A stretch of 64,000 nt of DNA from a bacterium (GTDB lineage: Bacteria; Desulfobacterota; DSWW01). A program made the position numbers and the translations under genes. Numbering within the stretch: position 1 is the first letter of the stretch; each line of letters begins with the position of its first letter. The stretch covers positions 1-64,000 of the forward strand of contig JANQFG010000023.1 of the NCBI GenBank assembly GCA_028277985.1, written 5' to 3'. The notes below the pieces were generated by a model, which made no database searches, had not been told where the DNA came from, and saw only the letters and a program-made list of their open reading frames with translations. Below, piece by piece: positions 25,777 to 34,692 of this stretch.

Positions 25777-26331
25777 ATGGTGGACCGGATCGATTCTATG
25801 GATGAGTTCAGCGTGGACGCTCTTCTGGAGCAACATCATGTAGCCGGCTTCGGGTGGGCGTTGAGCTGTTGCTCCCGAGATCAAGAGCTTGCGGAGGACG
25901 TCTTGCAGTCGGTGTATCTGAAAATCCTGCAGGGCAAGGCCAGGTATGGCGGGCAGGCCGCCTTTCGAACCTGGCTCTTCTCCGTGATCCGAAAGACAGC
26001 GGCCGAGGAGCGCCGAAAGAACGTCCTTCGTCGTCTGGGGCTCCTCAAATACAGGCAAAACAGCATGCAGACCCCTCAGCTGGACCCGGAAGAGGAGCTC
26101 ACAGAACGGCAGCGACTCCTTTTCGGCCCCTTGCAGCAGGCACTCGCTGCCCTGCCGAGGCGCCAACAAGAGGTGCTTCACCTGGTCTTCTACCAGGATC
26201 TCACCATACGAGAGGCGGCCGAAGTCATGGGTGTTTCTTTGGGGTCGGCACGCGTGCATTACGAGCGTGGGAAGACCCGCATGGGTGAATGCTTACGGAA
26301 TTCCGAGGTTCCGAATGAATCAAGATCGTGA
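25777..26331 (+). CDS. ECF-type RNA polymerase sigma factor
   Basis: The 184-aa protein has sigma region 2 (DQELAEDVLQSVYLKILQ, residues about 35-52, then FRTWLFSVIRKTAAEERRK) and region 4 (LPRRQQEVLHLVFYQDLTIREAAEVMGVS, about 126-155), with no sigma-3 region. It should direct transcription of a small regulon. The start is uncertain: ATG codons at 25777 and 25798 are both possible and neither has a strong site. Its end overlaps the putative anti-sigma gene by 17 bp, a common arrangement for sigma/anti-sigma pairs. Confidence 0.9.
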   Translation: MVDRIDSMDEFSVDALLEQHHVAGFGWALSCCSRDQELAEDVLQSVYLKILQGKARYGGQAAFRTWLFSVIRKTAAEERRKNVLRRLGLLKYRQNSMQTPQLDPEEELTERQRLLFGPLQQALAALPRRQQEVLHLVFYQDLTIREAAEVMGVSLGSARVHYERGKTRMGECLRNSEVPNESRS

Positions 26332-26719
26332 AGAAGATCGAATAAGGCAGCACTTCAGCGTCCTGAAGCGGGAGGACGAACGCATTGCTTCATCTTTCAC
26401 CCGAACCTGGAATGCGGCACGGGCTCGACAGGAGGCGGCTCCTCTGTTCAGGAGGTATGCTCGTATTGCGACTGCCTCCCTTGTCCCCCTGGCCCTGCTG
26501 GCTGTCCTTCTTGTCTCGAGGCAAGTTTCACATCACGAGGAGCAAGGACCTCAGCACTTTGCCCAAACCATCACGGACTGGGAATCGGTCACCGATTCTC
26601 TGCTCGATCTTCCCGGCGAACGGTTGCTGACCACCTTTCCACAACTGGAGTATTCCGACTTCGAAACCGGACTCTACCCGTTCGATCAAAAGCCTCAGAA
26701 CAATGGGAGTGCGTCATGA
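26315..26719 (+). CDS. putative anti-sigma factor, single-pass membrane protein
   Basis: The 134-aa protein has a charged cytoplasmic N-terminus (residues 1-45), one hydrophobic segment (ATASLVPLALLAVLLVSR, about 53-70) and a periplasmic C-terminal part. No zinc-binding anti-sigma motif is visible. Position and topology suggest it sequesters the ECF sigma factor it overlaps. It overlaps the next gene by ATGA, so translation of all three is probably coupled. The assignment rests on context. Confidence 0.65.
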   Translation: MNQDREEDRIRQHFSVLKREDERIASSFTRTWNAARARQEAAPLFRRYARIATASLVPLALLAVLLVSRQVSHHEEQGPQHFAQTITDWESVTDSLLDLPGERLLTTFPQLEYSDFETGLYPFDQKPQNNGSAS

Positions 26720-27240
26720 ACAGAATCCTTGTCCTGTCCCTTACGGTTCTGGTGTTGATCACTACAGGTGCATGGGCTCAGCATCCACCCGGCGGACCAC
26801 CGCCCCCTCCGGGCGACCCGATGAAGGAGCATTTCTTTCCTCCCGATCTCGTGATGAGATACCAGAACTCCATCGGGCTCACCCCGGATCAACAGGAGAC
26901 CATCCGGGCAGAACTGAAGGAATCTCAAGCTCGCTTCACCGATCTCCAATGGCAGCAGCAGGCAGAGGCGGAAAAGATGCACTCGCTCCTGAAGCAAAAT
27001 CCCGTCGACGCGGAGCAGGCCCTTTCGCAACTGGACAAGCTGCTGAGGATCGAAGCAGAGATCAAACGCATTCATTTCTCCCTTCTGGTTCATATCAAGA
27101 ACACGCTCACGCCGGAACAACAGAGTCAGCTGGCCGAAGCCAAGAAACAGCGACCCCATGACCGCCAAGGACCCGGCCACCGGCCGGGGGAGGATCGATC
27201 GCATGGACGTCCCCCTCACTCCTTCGATCCGACGCGGTAA
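26716..27240 (+). CDS. periplasmic Spy/CpxP/ZraP-like protein
   Basis: The 174-aa protein has a Sec signal peptide (MNRILVLSLTVLVLITTGAW, cleavage after WAQ region), a Pro-rich linker, then a long helical region with paired LTPDQQ motifs (IGLTPDQQETIRAEL near 55 and NTLTPEQQSQLAEA near 130). These are the LTxxQ repeats of the Spy/CpxP heavy-metal-resistance and chaperone family. The tail is His/Arg/Pro-rich. It is third in the sigma operon, so it is likely an envelope-stress effector or a signal-damping sensor. Confidence 0.82.
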   Translation: MNRILVLSLTVLVLITTGAWAQHPPGGPPPPPGDPMKEHFFPPDLVMRYQNSIGLTPDQQETIRAELKESQARFTDLQWQQQAEAEKMHSLLKQNPVDAEQALSQLDKLLRIEAEIKRIHFSLLVHIKNTLTPEQQSQLAEAKKQRPHDRQGPGHRPGEDRSHGRPPHSFDPTR

Positions 27241-27269
27241 GAGAGCCCGCTTCCGAAGAGGAGACAGCA

Positions 27270-28529
27270 ATGTTTGGACAACGAAGCCCGGCAGTTTGGA
27301 TGGGGATTCTTCTCCTTTCCTATCTCCTGTTCACCGGTTGCACACTTCCGGAGTGTCCCGACACCGACGGCGACGGGCTCCCGGATGGTGAGTACCCGGA
27401 ATGCGAAGGGTCGGGGCTCGTCCCGGATACGAATCAGTCTGCATGTTACGACAGATATAGCGAGATCACGTGTCCCTCATCGGGAGCCTCCTTCCACGGG
27501 CAGGACGCCCAGTATGATGGGGATCAACCCTTGTATGTAAGCAACGGGGACGGAACCGTCACGGACCTGAACACCGGCCTGATGTGGCAGCAGGACCCGG
27601 GCAACAAGGTGACGTATGCCGAGGCCGAGGCCGGCGCGGATTCCCTCGGCCTGGGCGGGTATTCGGACTGGCGGCTGCCAACGATCAAAGAACTGTATTC
27701 GTTGATTCTTTTCAGCGGAGAGGATCCTAGCTCATACCCGGGGTCGGATCCGTCCGGCCTGACACCTTTCATCGACACGGATGCCTTTGCATTCGAATAC
27801 GGCGACACAAGCTCGGGCGAGCGCTTGATCGACTCTCAATGGGCCACCAGCAGCGTATATCTGGATACCGTGATGGGAGGTGCGGAGTGCTTCTTCGGGG
27901 TCAACTTTGCCGACGGACGCATCAAGTGTTACCCCACCACGAACAAGACCTATTTCGTGATCTACGTCCGTGGTGGTTCCGCCTATGGAGAGAACGACTT
28001 CATCGAAAGCGACGACGGGACGGTCACCGATCAGGCCACCGGGCTGATGTGGGAACAAGATGACAGCGGTACGGGAATCATCTGGGAAGACGCCCTGGCT
28101 CGCTGCGAGGACTCGAGCCTGGCCGGTTTCGATGACTGGCGTCTGCCGAACGCCAAAGAGCTGCATAGCATTGTCGATACCTCTCGCTCTCCCGGAACCA
28201 CGAGCTCGGCTGCCATCGATCCGGTATTCAACGTCACGACCATCCTGAACGAGGCCGGTCAGACCGATTACCCCTCCTACTGGACCGGCACGACTCACGC
28301 GAACTGGCAAGGCGGAGGTGACGCTGCAGCGTACGTCTCCTTTGGTCGGGCCATGGGCTACTTCCTTGGCCAGTGGCAGGACGTGCACGGGGCGGGCGCC
28401 CAGAGGAACGACCCGAAGTACGGGGACCCCGGAGACTACCCTTACGGCCGCGGGCCCCAGGGAGACGCGATCCGGATCTACAATCACGTTCGGTGTGTGA
28501 GGGCTGCGGGCCTGGATTCCGAAACGTGA
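27270..28529 (+). CDS. lipoprotein with two DUF1566 (Lcl C-terminal) domains
   Basis: The 419-aa protein has a lipobox (SYLLFTGC, Cys about 24), a short calcium-binding-like Asp repeat (DTDGDGLPDG, about 30-40), then two DUF1566 domains. Each opens with DGTVTD...TGLMW(Q/E)Q and continues to DWRLP(T/N)(I/A)KEL, at about 90-140 and 245-300. GAGGAG lies before the ATG. DUF1566 proteins are C-type-lectin-like surface proteins of unclear function. It begins 29 bp after the Spy-like gene in the same direction and may be part of the same envelope-stress transcription unit. Confidence 0.82.
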   Translation: MFGQRSPAVWMGILLLSYLLFTGCTLPECPDTDGDGLPDGEYPECEGSGLVPDTNQSACYDRYSEITCPSSGASFHGQDAQYDGDQPLYVSNGDGTVTDLNTGLMWQQDPGNKVTYAEAEAGADSLGLGGYSDWRLPTIKELYSLILFSGEDPSSYPGSDPSGLTPFIDTDAFAFEYGDTSSGERLIDSQWATSSVYLDTVMGGAECFFGVNFADGRIKCYPTTNKTYFVIYVRGGSAYGENDFIESDDGTVTDQATGLMWEQDDSGTGIIWEDALARCEDSSLAGFDDWRLPNAKELHSIVDTSRSPGTTSSAAIDPVFNVTTILNEAGQTDYPSYWTGTTHANWQGGGDAAAYVSFGRAMGYFLGQWQDVHGAGAQRNDPKYGDPGDYPYGRGPQGDAIRIYNHVRCVRAAGLDSET

Positions 28530-28757
28530 GGAGCATTTTTTGCGGAATCGACCGTAACGCCCCTCGCTACCAGACAGATCCCTTCCGATGGAACGTCGGA
28601 TCACTCTGCCATGCACCGGACCGCGCCGAAGACCTCTTGTCACCCGTGTTCAATCCCGGCCGTGCTGCGCAGATGGTTCCCGATGTGCAAGGGACTTGCT
28701 TTTTACCCTTCAGGGGAATAGAAACGTTGGGCAGGACCCCACACAGAGAGAACCTAA

Positions 28758-29573
28758 ATGAACCGATTCATCGGCCTCCTCGACTCAGGTATGGGCGGTC
28801 TCACCGTTCTGAGCCAGATCATCGCATCCCTTCCCGAAGAGAATACGGTCTATTTCGGTGACATGGGCAGAACGCCCTATGGATCGCGATCCCCCGAGGT
28901 CATCAAGAGATACTCCGAGCAGATCGTCCGGTACCTGATCGAGCACTATGATTTCAAGATGATCGTTGTGGCTTGTCACACGGTCTCTGCTACGAGCCTC
29001 GACCACTTGAGCACGATTTCCCCGGTCTCGACGGTGGGGGTGATCGAGACCACCCCTGAAAAGGCTCTGGAGATAACGAAGACGGGCAGGATCGGCGTCA
29101 TTGGTACGAGGAGCACGATCGGGAGCGGCGTTTACCAGCGGAGACTCCATGCGTTGGATGCCTCCGTAAAGGTGTATTCGCAGGATTGCCCGTTGTTCAT
29201 CCATCTGGTCGAAGAGGGCTGGGCAAAGGAACCCGCCACCCGAATGATTGTGGGAGAGTACCTCGCGAATCTGAAGCACGCGAAGATCGATACCCTCATC
29301 CTGGCATGCACTCACTATCCGATACTCAGAGCGACGATTCAGGAATACCTGGGGGAGGAAGTGGCCATTATCGATCCCTCGGCGGAGTGCGTGAACCACA
29401 TTCAGGCAGAGCTCAAGAAGGAGAACTGCCTGAACCGCAACAACTACCCGGAGAGGATCTATCTGGTTACAGACAACCCGGACTCGTTCAGGTCCTCAGG
29501 CGAAAGGTATCTGGACAGAAAGATCCATCAGGTAAGTCTCGTGGACATCGGGGATCTGGAACGCAGGGGATAG
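28758..29573 (+). CDS. murI: glutamate racemase
   Basis: The 271-aa protein is glutamate racemase, which makes D-glutamate for peptidoglycan. It has the N-terminal DSGMGGLTV motif, the first catalytic Cys in VVACHTVSAT (about residue 74) and the second Cys in LACTHYPIL (about 184). The usual first motif is ACNT; here Asn is His, which is unusual but the Cys is kept. The glutamate dehydrogenase gene begins 11 bp after the stop, so glutamate supply and D-glutamate formation may be co-expressed. Confidence 0.88.
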   Translation: MNRFIGLLDSGMGGLTVLSQIIASLPEENTVYFGDMGRTPYGSRSPEVIKRYSEQIVRYLIEHYDFKMIVVACHTVSATSLDHLSTISPVSTVGVIETTPEKALEITKTGRIGVIGTRSTIGSGVYQRRLHALDASVKVYSQDCPLFIHLVEEGWAKEPATRMIVGEYLANLKHAKIDTLILACTHYPILRATIQEYLGEEVAIIDPSAECVNHIQAELKKENCLNRNNYPERIYLVTDNPDSFRSSGERYLDRKIHQVSLVDIGDLERRG

Positions 29574-29584
29574 GAGGAGGCTGC

Positions 29585-30865
29585 ATGGCTGTGACTGACA
29601 ACACCCCTTCCCGACGGAGCGGCACCTCCGTCTTCTGGAACCGTGCCCGTGCACAGTTCCACGCCACCGCTGACCTGCTCGACCTGGACGAGTCCTGTCG
29701 AGAGGTACTCGGAAACTGCCGTCGCGTCGTCTCGGTCCACTGCCCGGTGCGGATGGAAAACGGCATCATTCGTTCCTTCAGGGGATATCGAGCCCAGCAC
29801 AGCAACCACCGCGGCCCCTTCAAAGGAGGCATCCGCTACCATCCCGAGGCCACTCAGGGGGAAGTCATGGCCCTGGCCATGCTCATGACCTGGAAGTGTG
29901 CGGTCGTCAACGTTCCGTTTGGAGGAGGCAAAGGCGGCATTGTCTGTGACCCCCAGCAGATGAAGCCCCCGGAAATAGAAAGGCTCACCCGCCGCTACAC
30001 CAAGGAGTTGCTGCCGGTGATCGGGCCCGAGACCGACATCCCCGCGCCGGACGTGAACACGAACGCCCAAGTCATGGCCTGGATACACGACACCTATGCC
30101 GTAGAGGTCGGAAGCACTTCTCTTGGTGTGGTCACCGGCAAGCCGGCCAGCCTGGGGGGATCGGTCGGCCGTCAGGACGCCACCAGCCGCGGGTGTTTCT
30201 TCACGTGTCTGAAGGCCTTGCCGATGTTCGGTCTGACCCCGGACAAGGCACGTCTGGTGGTCCAGGGATTCGGAAATGCGGGCTACCACATGTGCAGGTT
30301 GTGGAGCGAAGCCGGAGGCAAGGTGCTGGCCGTGTCGTCGAGCCGCGGGGGAGTCTACAACAAGGATGGGCTGGACGTAGAGGCAGCCAAGAGGCATTAC
30401 ACCGAGCATGGAGACCTGCTCGCCTTCAAGGGCGGCGACCAGATCACAAACGCCGAGCTGCTCACGCTCGAATGCGAGGTTCTCTGCCCCGCTGCCCTGG
30501 AGGGAGCAATCAAGGAAGAGAACGCCGATACCGTCCGGACAAGGATCGTCGCAGAGGCGGCCAACGGGCCGACCACGGCCGAGGCGGACGCGATCCTGCA
30601 GGACAAGGGCATCTTCGTGATCCCGGATATTCTGGCCAATGCAGGGGGCGTGTCGGTCTCGTACTTCGAGTGGGTTCAGGGGATTACGAACTTCTTCTGG
30701 AAGCAGGCCGACGTCCATGAGCGCCTCAAGGAGATCATGGACGAAGCGTTCGATGGGGTCTACGAAGAGAGCAAGAGGCGCGGCGTATCCATGCGCGAAG
30801 CGGCCATGGCTCTCGGCGTATCACGGGTAGCCGACGCCTTCAAGACGCGCGGCCTCTGGCCATAG
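29585..30865 (+). CDS. gdhA: Glu/Leu/Phe/Val dehydrogenase family, probable glutamate dehydrogenase
   Basis: The 426-aa protein starts MAVTDNTPS after AGGAGG. It carries GPFKGGIRYHP (substrate-binding Lys), PFGGGKGGI with the catalytic Lys, a conserved DIPAPDVNTN (residues about 155-164), and the nucleotide-binding VVQGFGNAGYH (about 222). Length and motifs fit hexameric NAD-type glutamate dehydrogenase, interconverting glutamate and 2-oxoglutarate plus ammonia. The frame is open upstream to 29186, but that part overlaps murI in another frame and is not used. Leucine dehydrogenase activity cannot be excluded by motif alone. Confidence 0.92.
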   Translation: MAVTDNTPSRRSGTSVFWNRARAQFHATADLLDLDESCREVLGNCRRVVSVHCPVRMENGIIRSFRGYRAQHSNHRGPFKGGIRYHPEATQGEVMALAMLMTWKCAVVNVPFGGGKGGIVCDPQQMKPPEIERLTRRYTKELLPVIGPETDIPAPDVNTNAQVMAWIHDTYAVEVGSTSLGVVTGKPASLGGSVGRQDATSRGCFFTCLKALPMFGLTPDKARLVVQGFGNAGYHMCRLWSEAGGKVLAVSSSRGGVYNKDGLDVEAAKRHYTEHGDLLAFKGGDQITNAELLTLECEVLCPAALEGAIKEENADTVRTRIVAEAANGPTTAEADAILQDKGIFVIPDILANAGGVSVSYFEWVQGITNFFWKQADVHERLKEIMDEAFDGVYEESKRRGVSMREAAMALGVSRVADAFKTRGLWP

Positions 30866-31162
30866 GCGATCCCCTCCGCAACGCCATATGCCTTGTTCCG
30901 TTCCTTCCGCTGCGACACGTCCCGTGTGATATCGGCGGCCGGCCAACACTTATTCGGCGCGTCCCCTTCCGGAATCATCAAGAACACCCATTCAGGAGCA
31001 GGTCTTCCCATGGCTGAAGCGTTGACGACGGATGAGGCATTGTATCCGGATCGAAGGCTTTCGATCGGAGGTGTCGACTCTGGCCAATAGGTTCGGATCC
31101 GGATATGATGCAGGGCATCAAATCGAGACGGAAATCCTTCGAACCTCCGGAGAAATGGCGGG
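30866..31162. other. intergenic region, no gene seen
   Basis: These 297 bases between gdhA and the DUF4034-like gene show no supported gene, terminator or promoter. Open frames across it are short and lack ribosome binding sites. Confidence 0.4.
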
Positions 31163-32476
31163 ATGCGGGTTCACTCTATTCTACTTCTCTCTCTGCTTTT
31201 CGCTCACGGCATTTCCGAGGCCGGCTCTCCTCGCGAGGGCGGCCCGGAACGTGCAGAGCCTTCCTCGCGAGAGTTCCAGAACATTCACGGCGTAGCTTAT
31301 CAGGTTGTCGATGATCAGAAGGAATGGATCAACCGGCTGTATTCTGAAAGGGACTTCGGTGCTCTGGAAAAACACATCACGGGGCTGTTGAACAGGCTCG
31401 CCCATGACGGGACGTCATACGAACTGTATCTCCTCTACAATAGGCTGGGTCGAGTAGGAAACAAGGTGGCCCTTCGCCGAAGACTGGAGGTACTCGACGA
31501 CTGGTGCCGTCAAAGCAGTGCATCACATATTCCCTGGCTTGTGAGAGGGGCTTTCCATGTTGATCATGCTTGGCACGTGCGAGGAGGTGCCTGGGCCAAG
31601 GATACACCCAAACATGTATGGCCCGAGTTCCACCGTCTACTGGGTCTCGCGCAGACCGACCTCGAGAAAGCGGCCGAGATCGATCCGGGAGATCCTAATG
31701 CGCACGCAGAATTGATCACAGTTGCAAAAGGCCAGAGTTCGCCAAGATCAAGGATGGAGAGCTATTTCAGAAAGGGAACAGCCGTTCACCCTTTGGACTA
31801 TGCATCACATTTTCTGAAATTCCACTATCTGACCCCCAATTGGGGGGGCACGAAAGCGGATATGTTCCGGTTCGCGCGGGAATGCCTGGCAAAGGCGGAC
31901 CGATCTCCTTATCTCGGGTTCATCCTGGTCTACGCTCTTGACGAAGACCACAAATACGACGAGCAGCACAGGAACATCCTCGGGGCAGAGGAGAATTGGC
32001 CGACCATCGAGAGCATATACGCCAGATTCTTCAAAAAGTTCCCGGACAGAGTCCGGAGACGCTTCTTCTATGCCTATCATGCCTTCAAAGCGAAGAAGTA
32101 CGAGGTTGCGCTTCAGCAGTTCGAAATCATCGGGGATCGATGGACCGAGGACACGCCATGGCGATCTCTCGAGAAATTCAATGAATGCCGCGCCTCGGCA
32201 TTGTATAGGAAGGGACATCACCTCGTCTGGGTTCAGAAGGTTTATGACGAGGCGATCCACTATCTTGAAGAATCCGTGAGATGCCTCCCGTCAGCGGATG
32301 CTTTCTACAGCCTTGGAATAGCCTATTGGCAGACGGGTCACGAGCAGCGAAAGGTGGGTCTGCTGCTGAAGGCCGAAGAGTCGCTGGGAAGCGCGGTGCA
32401 ACTGGAGCCGGGACATACGGAAGCTCGAAGGCAGTTGAACGAGTTGAGGCGGCAATTCGACCTGTACGGCAGATGA
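31163..32476 (+). CDS. secreted DUF4034/TPR-like protein
   Basis: The 437-aa protein has a probable signal peptide (MRVHSILLLSLLFAHGISEA). Helical TPR-like repeats follow, with patterns such as AQTDLEKAAEIDPGDPNAHA (residues about 155-174), DEAIHYLEESVRCLPSADAF and AEESLGSAVQLEPGHTEARR near the end. The middle (WLVRGAFHVDHAWHVRGGAWA) resembles the DUF4034 domain. It is probably a periplasmic protein-interaction protein of unknown role. GGAG lies 10 nt before the ATG. No operon partner is apparent. The next gene is convergent. Confidence 0.65.
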   Translation: MRVHSILLLSLLFAHGISEAGSPREGGPERAEPSSREFQNIHGVAYQVVDDQKEWINRLYSERDFGALEKHITGLLNRLAHDGTSYELYLLYNRLGRVGNKVALRRRLEVLDDWCRQSSASHIPWLVRGAFHVDHAWHVRGGAWAKDTPKHVWPEFHRLLGLAQTDLEKAAEIDPGDPNAHAELITVAKGQSSPRSRMESYFRKGTAVHPLDYASHFLKFHYLTPNWGGTKADMFRFARECLAKADRSPYLGFILVYALDEDHKYDEQHRNILGAEENWPTIESIYARFFKKFPDRVRRRFFYAYHAFKAKKYEVALQQFEIIGDRWTEDTPWRSLEKFNECRASALYRKGHHLVWVQKVYDEAIHYLEESVRCLPSADAFYSLGIAYWQTGHEQRKVGLLLKAEESLGSAVQLEPGHTEARRQLNELRRQFDLYGR

Positions 32477-32496
32477 TCCCACCGCCTCACGGACCG

Positions 32497-33195
32497 CTAG
32501 GGCAGAGGGCACGCGTCCAGGCAGGCCGACAGCGTTGGCTGGCAAGAGCTGCAGCTGACAGGATTGGCGACATAGCACGCAACGGCGTCAACGTAACAAC
32601 CCTCGATACAGGTATCGCGAGGTGGGAATCCCGAGTAGATAGGGTCATTCTCACAACTCGCATCGGTCACACAGACCACCCTCTGTGCATAGCGTATCTG
32701 CCCGCATTCCGCCCTGCAGCCCAATCCCGGGCAATCGAAGCCGACGCACGACCCTTGACAGTCCCAGTAATCGGTCTCTACCTGGGCCCAGCATGCCTGC
32801 ACCGCGTCCCCGTCACACTCGATTTCCTCGATGACGGTGAAACTCCAAACATCGGAAACCGCAAGAGCCCCCGTGGCCGAATCGAAGCCGACGACGACCC
32901 AATAGCATGGGGTGTCGAAGCCCAGCAGATCCCACCAGGACGAATCCATACCCAAGCTCGTATCCGCCCACCAGAACCGGATGGGAAAGTGCCCGTCAAC
33001 GATGCCCAGATCATAGTAGAAGACGGAGACGAAATAGAACAAATCGTAATCTACCCCGCTCCACGCAAATACGGGAGGGGACGAGATTTCTTCCCCGTCA
33101 GAAGGCGAGGTAAGATTCACTTGCGCCTCCGCTGCGAGCGGAACCAGCGCGAGAACGGAGACAAGCACCAACACGAATTTTGCGGTTATTCTCAT
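32497..33195 (-). CDS. secreted Cys-rich hypothetical protein, 232 aa
   Basis: The protein has a clear Sec signal peptide (MRITAKFVLVLVSVLALVPL, cleavage after AEA), an N-terminal Ig/fibronectin-like segment (VNLTSPSDGEEISSPPVFAW) and a C-terminal half with at least 16 Cys, including CQGSCVGFDCPGLGCRAEC, likely disulfide-bonded. AGGGAG precedes the ATG at 33195. An open frame extends further to 33261 without a site. The function is unknown. It is probably a stable extracellular or surface domain. Confidence 0.65.
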   Translation of the reverse strand: MRITAKFVLVLVSVLALVPLAAEAQVNLTSPSDGEEISSPPVFAWSGVDYDLFYFVSVFYYDLGIVDGHFPIRFWWADTSLGMDSSWWDLLGFDTPCYWVVVGFDSATGALAVSDVWSFTVIEEIECDGDAVQACWAQVETDYWDCQGSCVGFDCPGLGCRAECGQIRYAQRVVCVTDASCENDPIYSGFPPRDTCIEGCYVDAVACYVANPVSCSSCQPTLSACLDACPLP

Positions 33196-33273
33196 CGGTC
33201 TTCTCCCTGTCGACCCGTGGTTCAAGAACCTGGATACAAACGCGCGAAGGATACAAAACAAACGACAGGTACG

Positions 33274-34692
33274 TCAACAATTCTTGTCATCCATCCATTC
33301 CGCGGGCCGCCTGCACACACCACTCTTGATTGTCCATGCGACTCTTTGCAGAGCCGTCAGGTCCGTCAAAGGATCTTCGGGAACGACGATCAAGTCCGCT
33401 TCCTTGCCCGCCTCGACCGTTCCGGTTTCCTCCCCGATCCCCATCATCTCTGCGGGGATCCTTGTGGCCGAGCAGAGCACGTCCATGGGCGGCAATCCGG
33501 CACGTCCAAGCAATTCCATTTCCCTCGCGGTGCTGGGACCATGGAAGCATGCCGGATAGGTGGGCATGGCCCCTGAGTCCGTTCCGATGACGATCGGGAT
33601 GCCGACTTCGTGGAGGGCAAGGATCGCTCGTCCGGAGAACCCGAGTGCGCGGGCAAGTATCATCTCAGCGATGAAGGGGTGATAGACCGCTTTGGCAGTC
33701 CGGCTCATGAAGCCCGGGAGCCAATTCGGGAGCGCATTTCCAAGCAATCCCTTCCAAGCCTCCCCCCAGGCCCTGGGCTGGCGCGCAGTGTCGATTTGTT
33801 CGTCAGGAACCGTCAGCCGAATGAGAGGATCCTCCAGAGCCTGAGGGTAGGATTTCCGTGCAAGCATGCAGTCGTACATCCCGACAAGAGTAGTGACCAG
33901 GTAGGCCCCTCCGGCCTGCATGTGTGAGACGAAGCTCTCTGAAGGCAATCTGAAGGCAAAGCCGCTGTGCATCAAAGCCCGGGCGTTCATCTCGAGTGCG
34001 AGGCGGTGAGGCTTCTCGGCCAAGCTGTGAACATAGACCGGTAGATCCCGTGCAGCCGCCTCTCTCCGGATGATCTCCCGTAATTCGGGCGAAGGGATCG
34101 GCCATTTCGACACAGGGCCGAAACCGGGCTCGATGAAAGCCTTCACTCCGATGATGTTAGGGATTCCCGCATATTCCTCGAAAAGTGTGGAGACGTTCTC
34201 CGCCGTAGCAGTCGGCCGCCACATTGGGCCCCAGAAGGGAGTAAAGTAGTCATTGTCCAGGTATCCGCCCGACGGATAGAATGCCGGCGCAAGGGCCATG
34301 ACACGCGGCCCGATGCCTCCTGAGGCAAGATGCCTCTGAATGTCACGAAGCACGGGGGCGGCTATGGCAGCCTCCAGAACGGTCGTAACGCCGCTCGCCA
34401 GATAGGCACGCAGGTGGTGAAGGCGTGCCCTTCGAAGCTCTTCTTCGCCGTCTCTTCGAAAGGCGGATCCAGGCACACCCTGCAGATGGACATGGGCATC
34501 GATCAGGCCGGGCATGACCGTTGCCCCGTCGGCGTCGAGTATAGTGACATCATTGGCCTGCAACTGCGGGGCGATCTCCTCTATCAATCCGCGGCGAACC
34601 AGGATGGAGGTCGTATCAATGGGCGGTGCACCCGTGCAGTCGATGAGGCGGGCGTTCGTGATGAGCAGGTCCCCTGCCGATTGCGGCGGCAT
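33274..34692 (-). CDS. metal-dependent amidohydrolase
   Basis: The 472-aa protein belongs to the amidohydrolase superfamily. It has the composite N-terminal beta-sandwich, then PGLIDAHVHLQG (HxH, residues about 64-75), VKAFIEPG (possible metal-bridging Lys), YVHSLAEK and MHSGFAF (His ligands), and IGTDSGAMPTY (catalytic Asp, about 373). It ends with the prolidase/imidazolonepropionase-like GTVEAGKEADLIVV. It hydrolyses a C-N bond of an unknown cyclic amide or peptide-like substrate. The start ATG overlaps the upstream QueG-like gene's stop (TGATG), so translation is coupled. GGGAGAAG serves as the binding site. Confidence 0.88.
   Translation of the reverse strand: MPPQSAGDLLITNARLIDCTGAPPIDTTSILVRRGLIEEIAPQLQANDVTILDADGATVMPGLIDAHVHLQGVPGSAFRRDGEEELRRARLHHLRAYLASGVTTVLEAAIAAPVLRDIQRHLASGGIGPRVMALAPAFYPSGGYLDNDYFTPFWGPMWRPTATAENVSTLFEEYAGIPNIIGVKAFIEPGFGPVSKWPIPSPELREIIRREAAARDLPVYVHSLAEKPHRLALEMNARALMHSGFAFRLPSESFVSHMQAGGAYLVTTLVGMYDCMLARKSYPQALEDPLIRLTVPDEQIDTARQPRAWGEAWKGLLGNALPNWLPGFMSRTAKAVYHPFIAEMILARALGFSGRAILALHEVGIPIVIGTDSGAMPTYPACFHGPSTAREMELLGRAGLPPMDVLCSATRIPAEMMGIGEETGTVEAGKEADLIVVPEDPLTDLTALQRVAWTIKSGVCRRPAEWMDDKNC

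Noticed and set aside
29186..29584. N-terminal extension of glutamate dehydrogenase
   Set aside because: It overlaps murI in another frame. AGGAGG and the family N-terminus place the start at 29585.
32281..33576. 431-codon open frame on the plus strand
   Set aside because: It overlaps the end of the DUF4034-like gene and runs antisense to the Cys-rich protein and amidohydrolase genes. Composition is that of a shadow frame.
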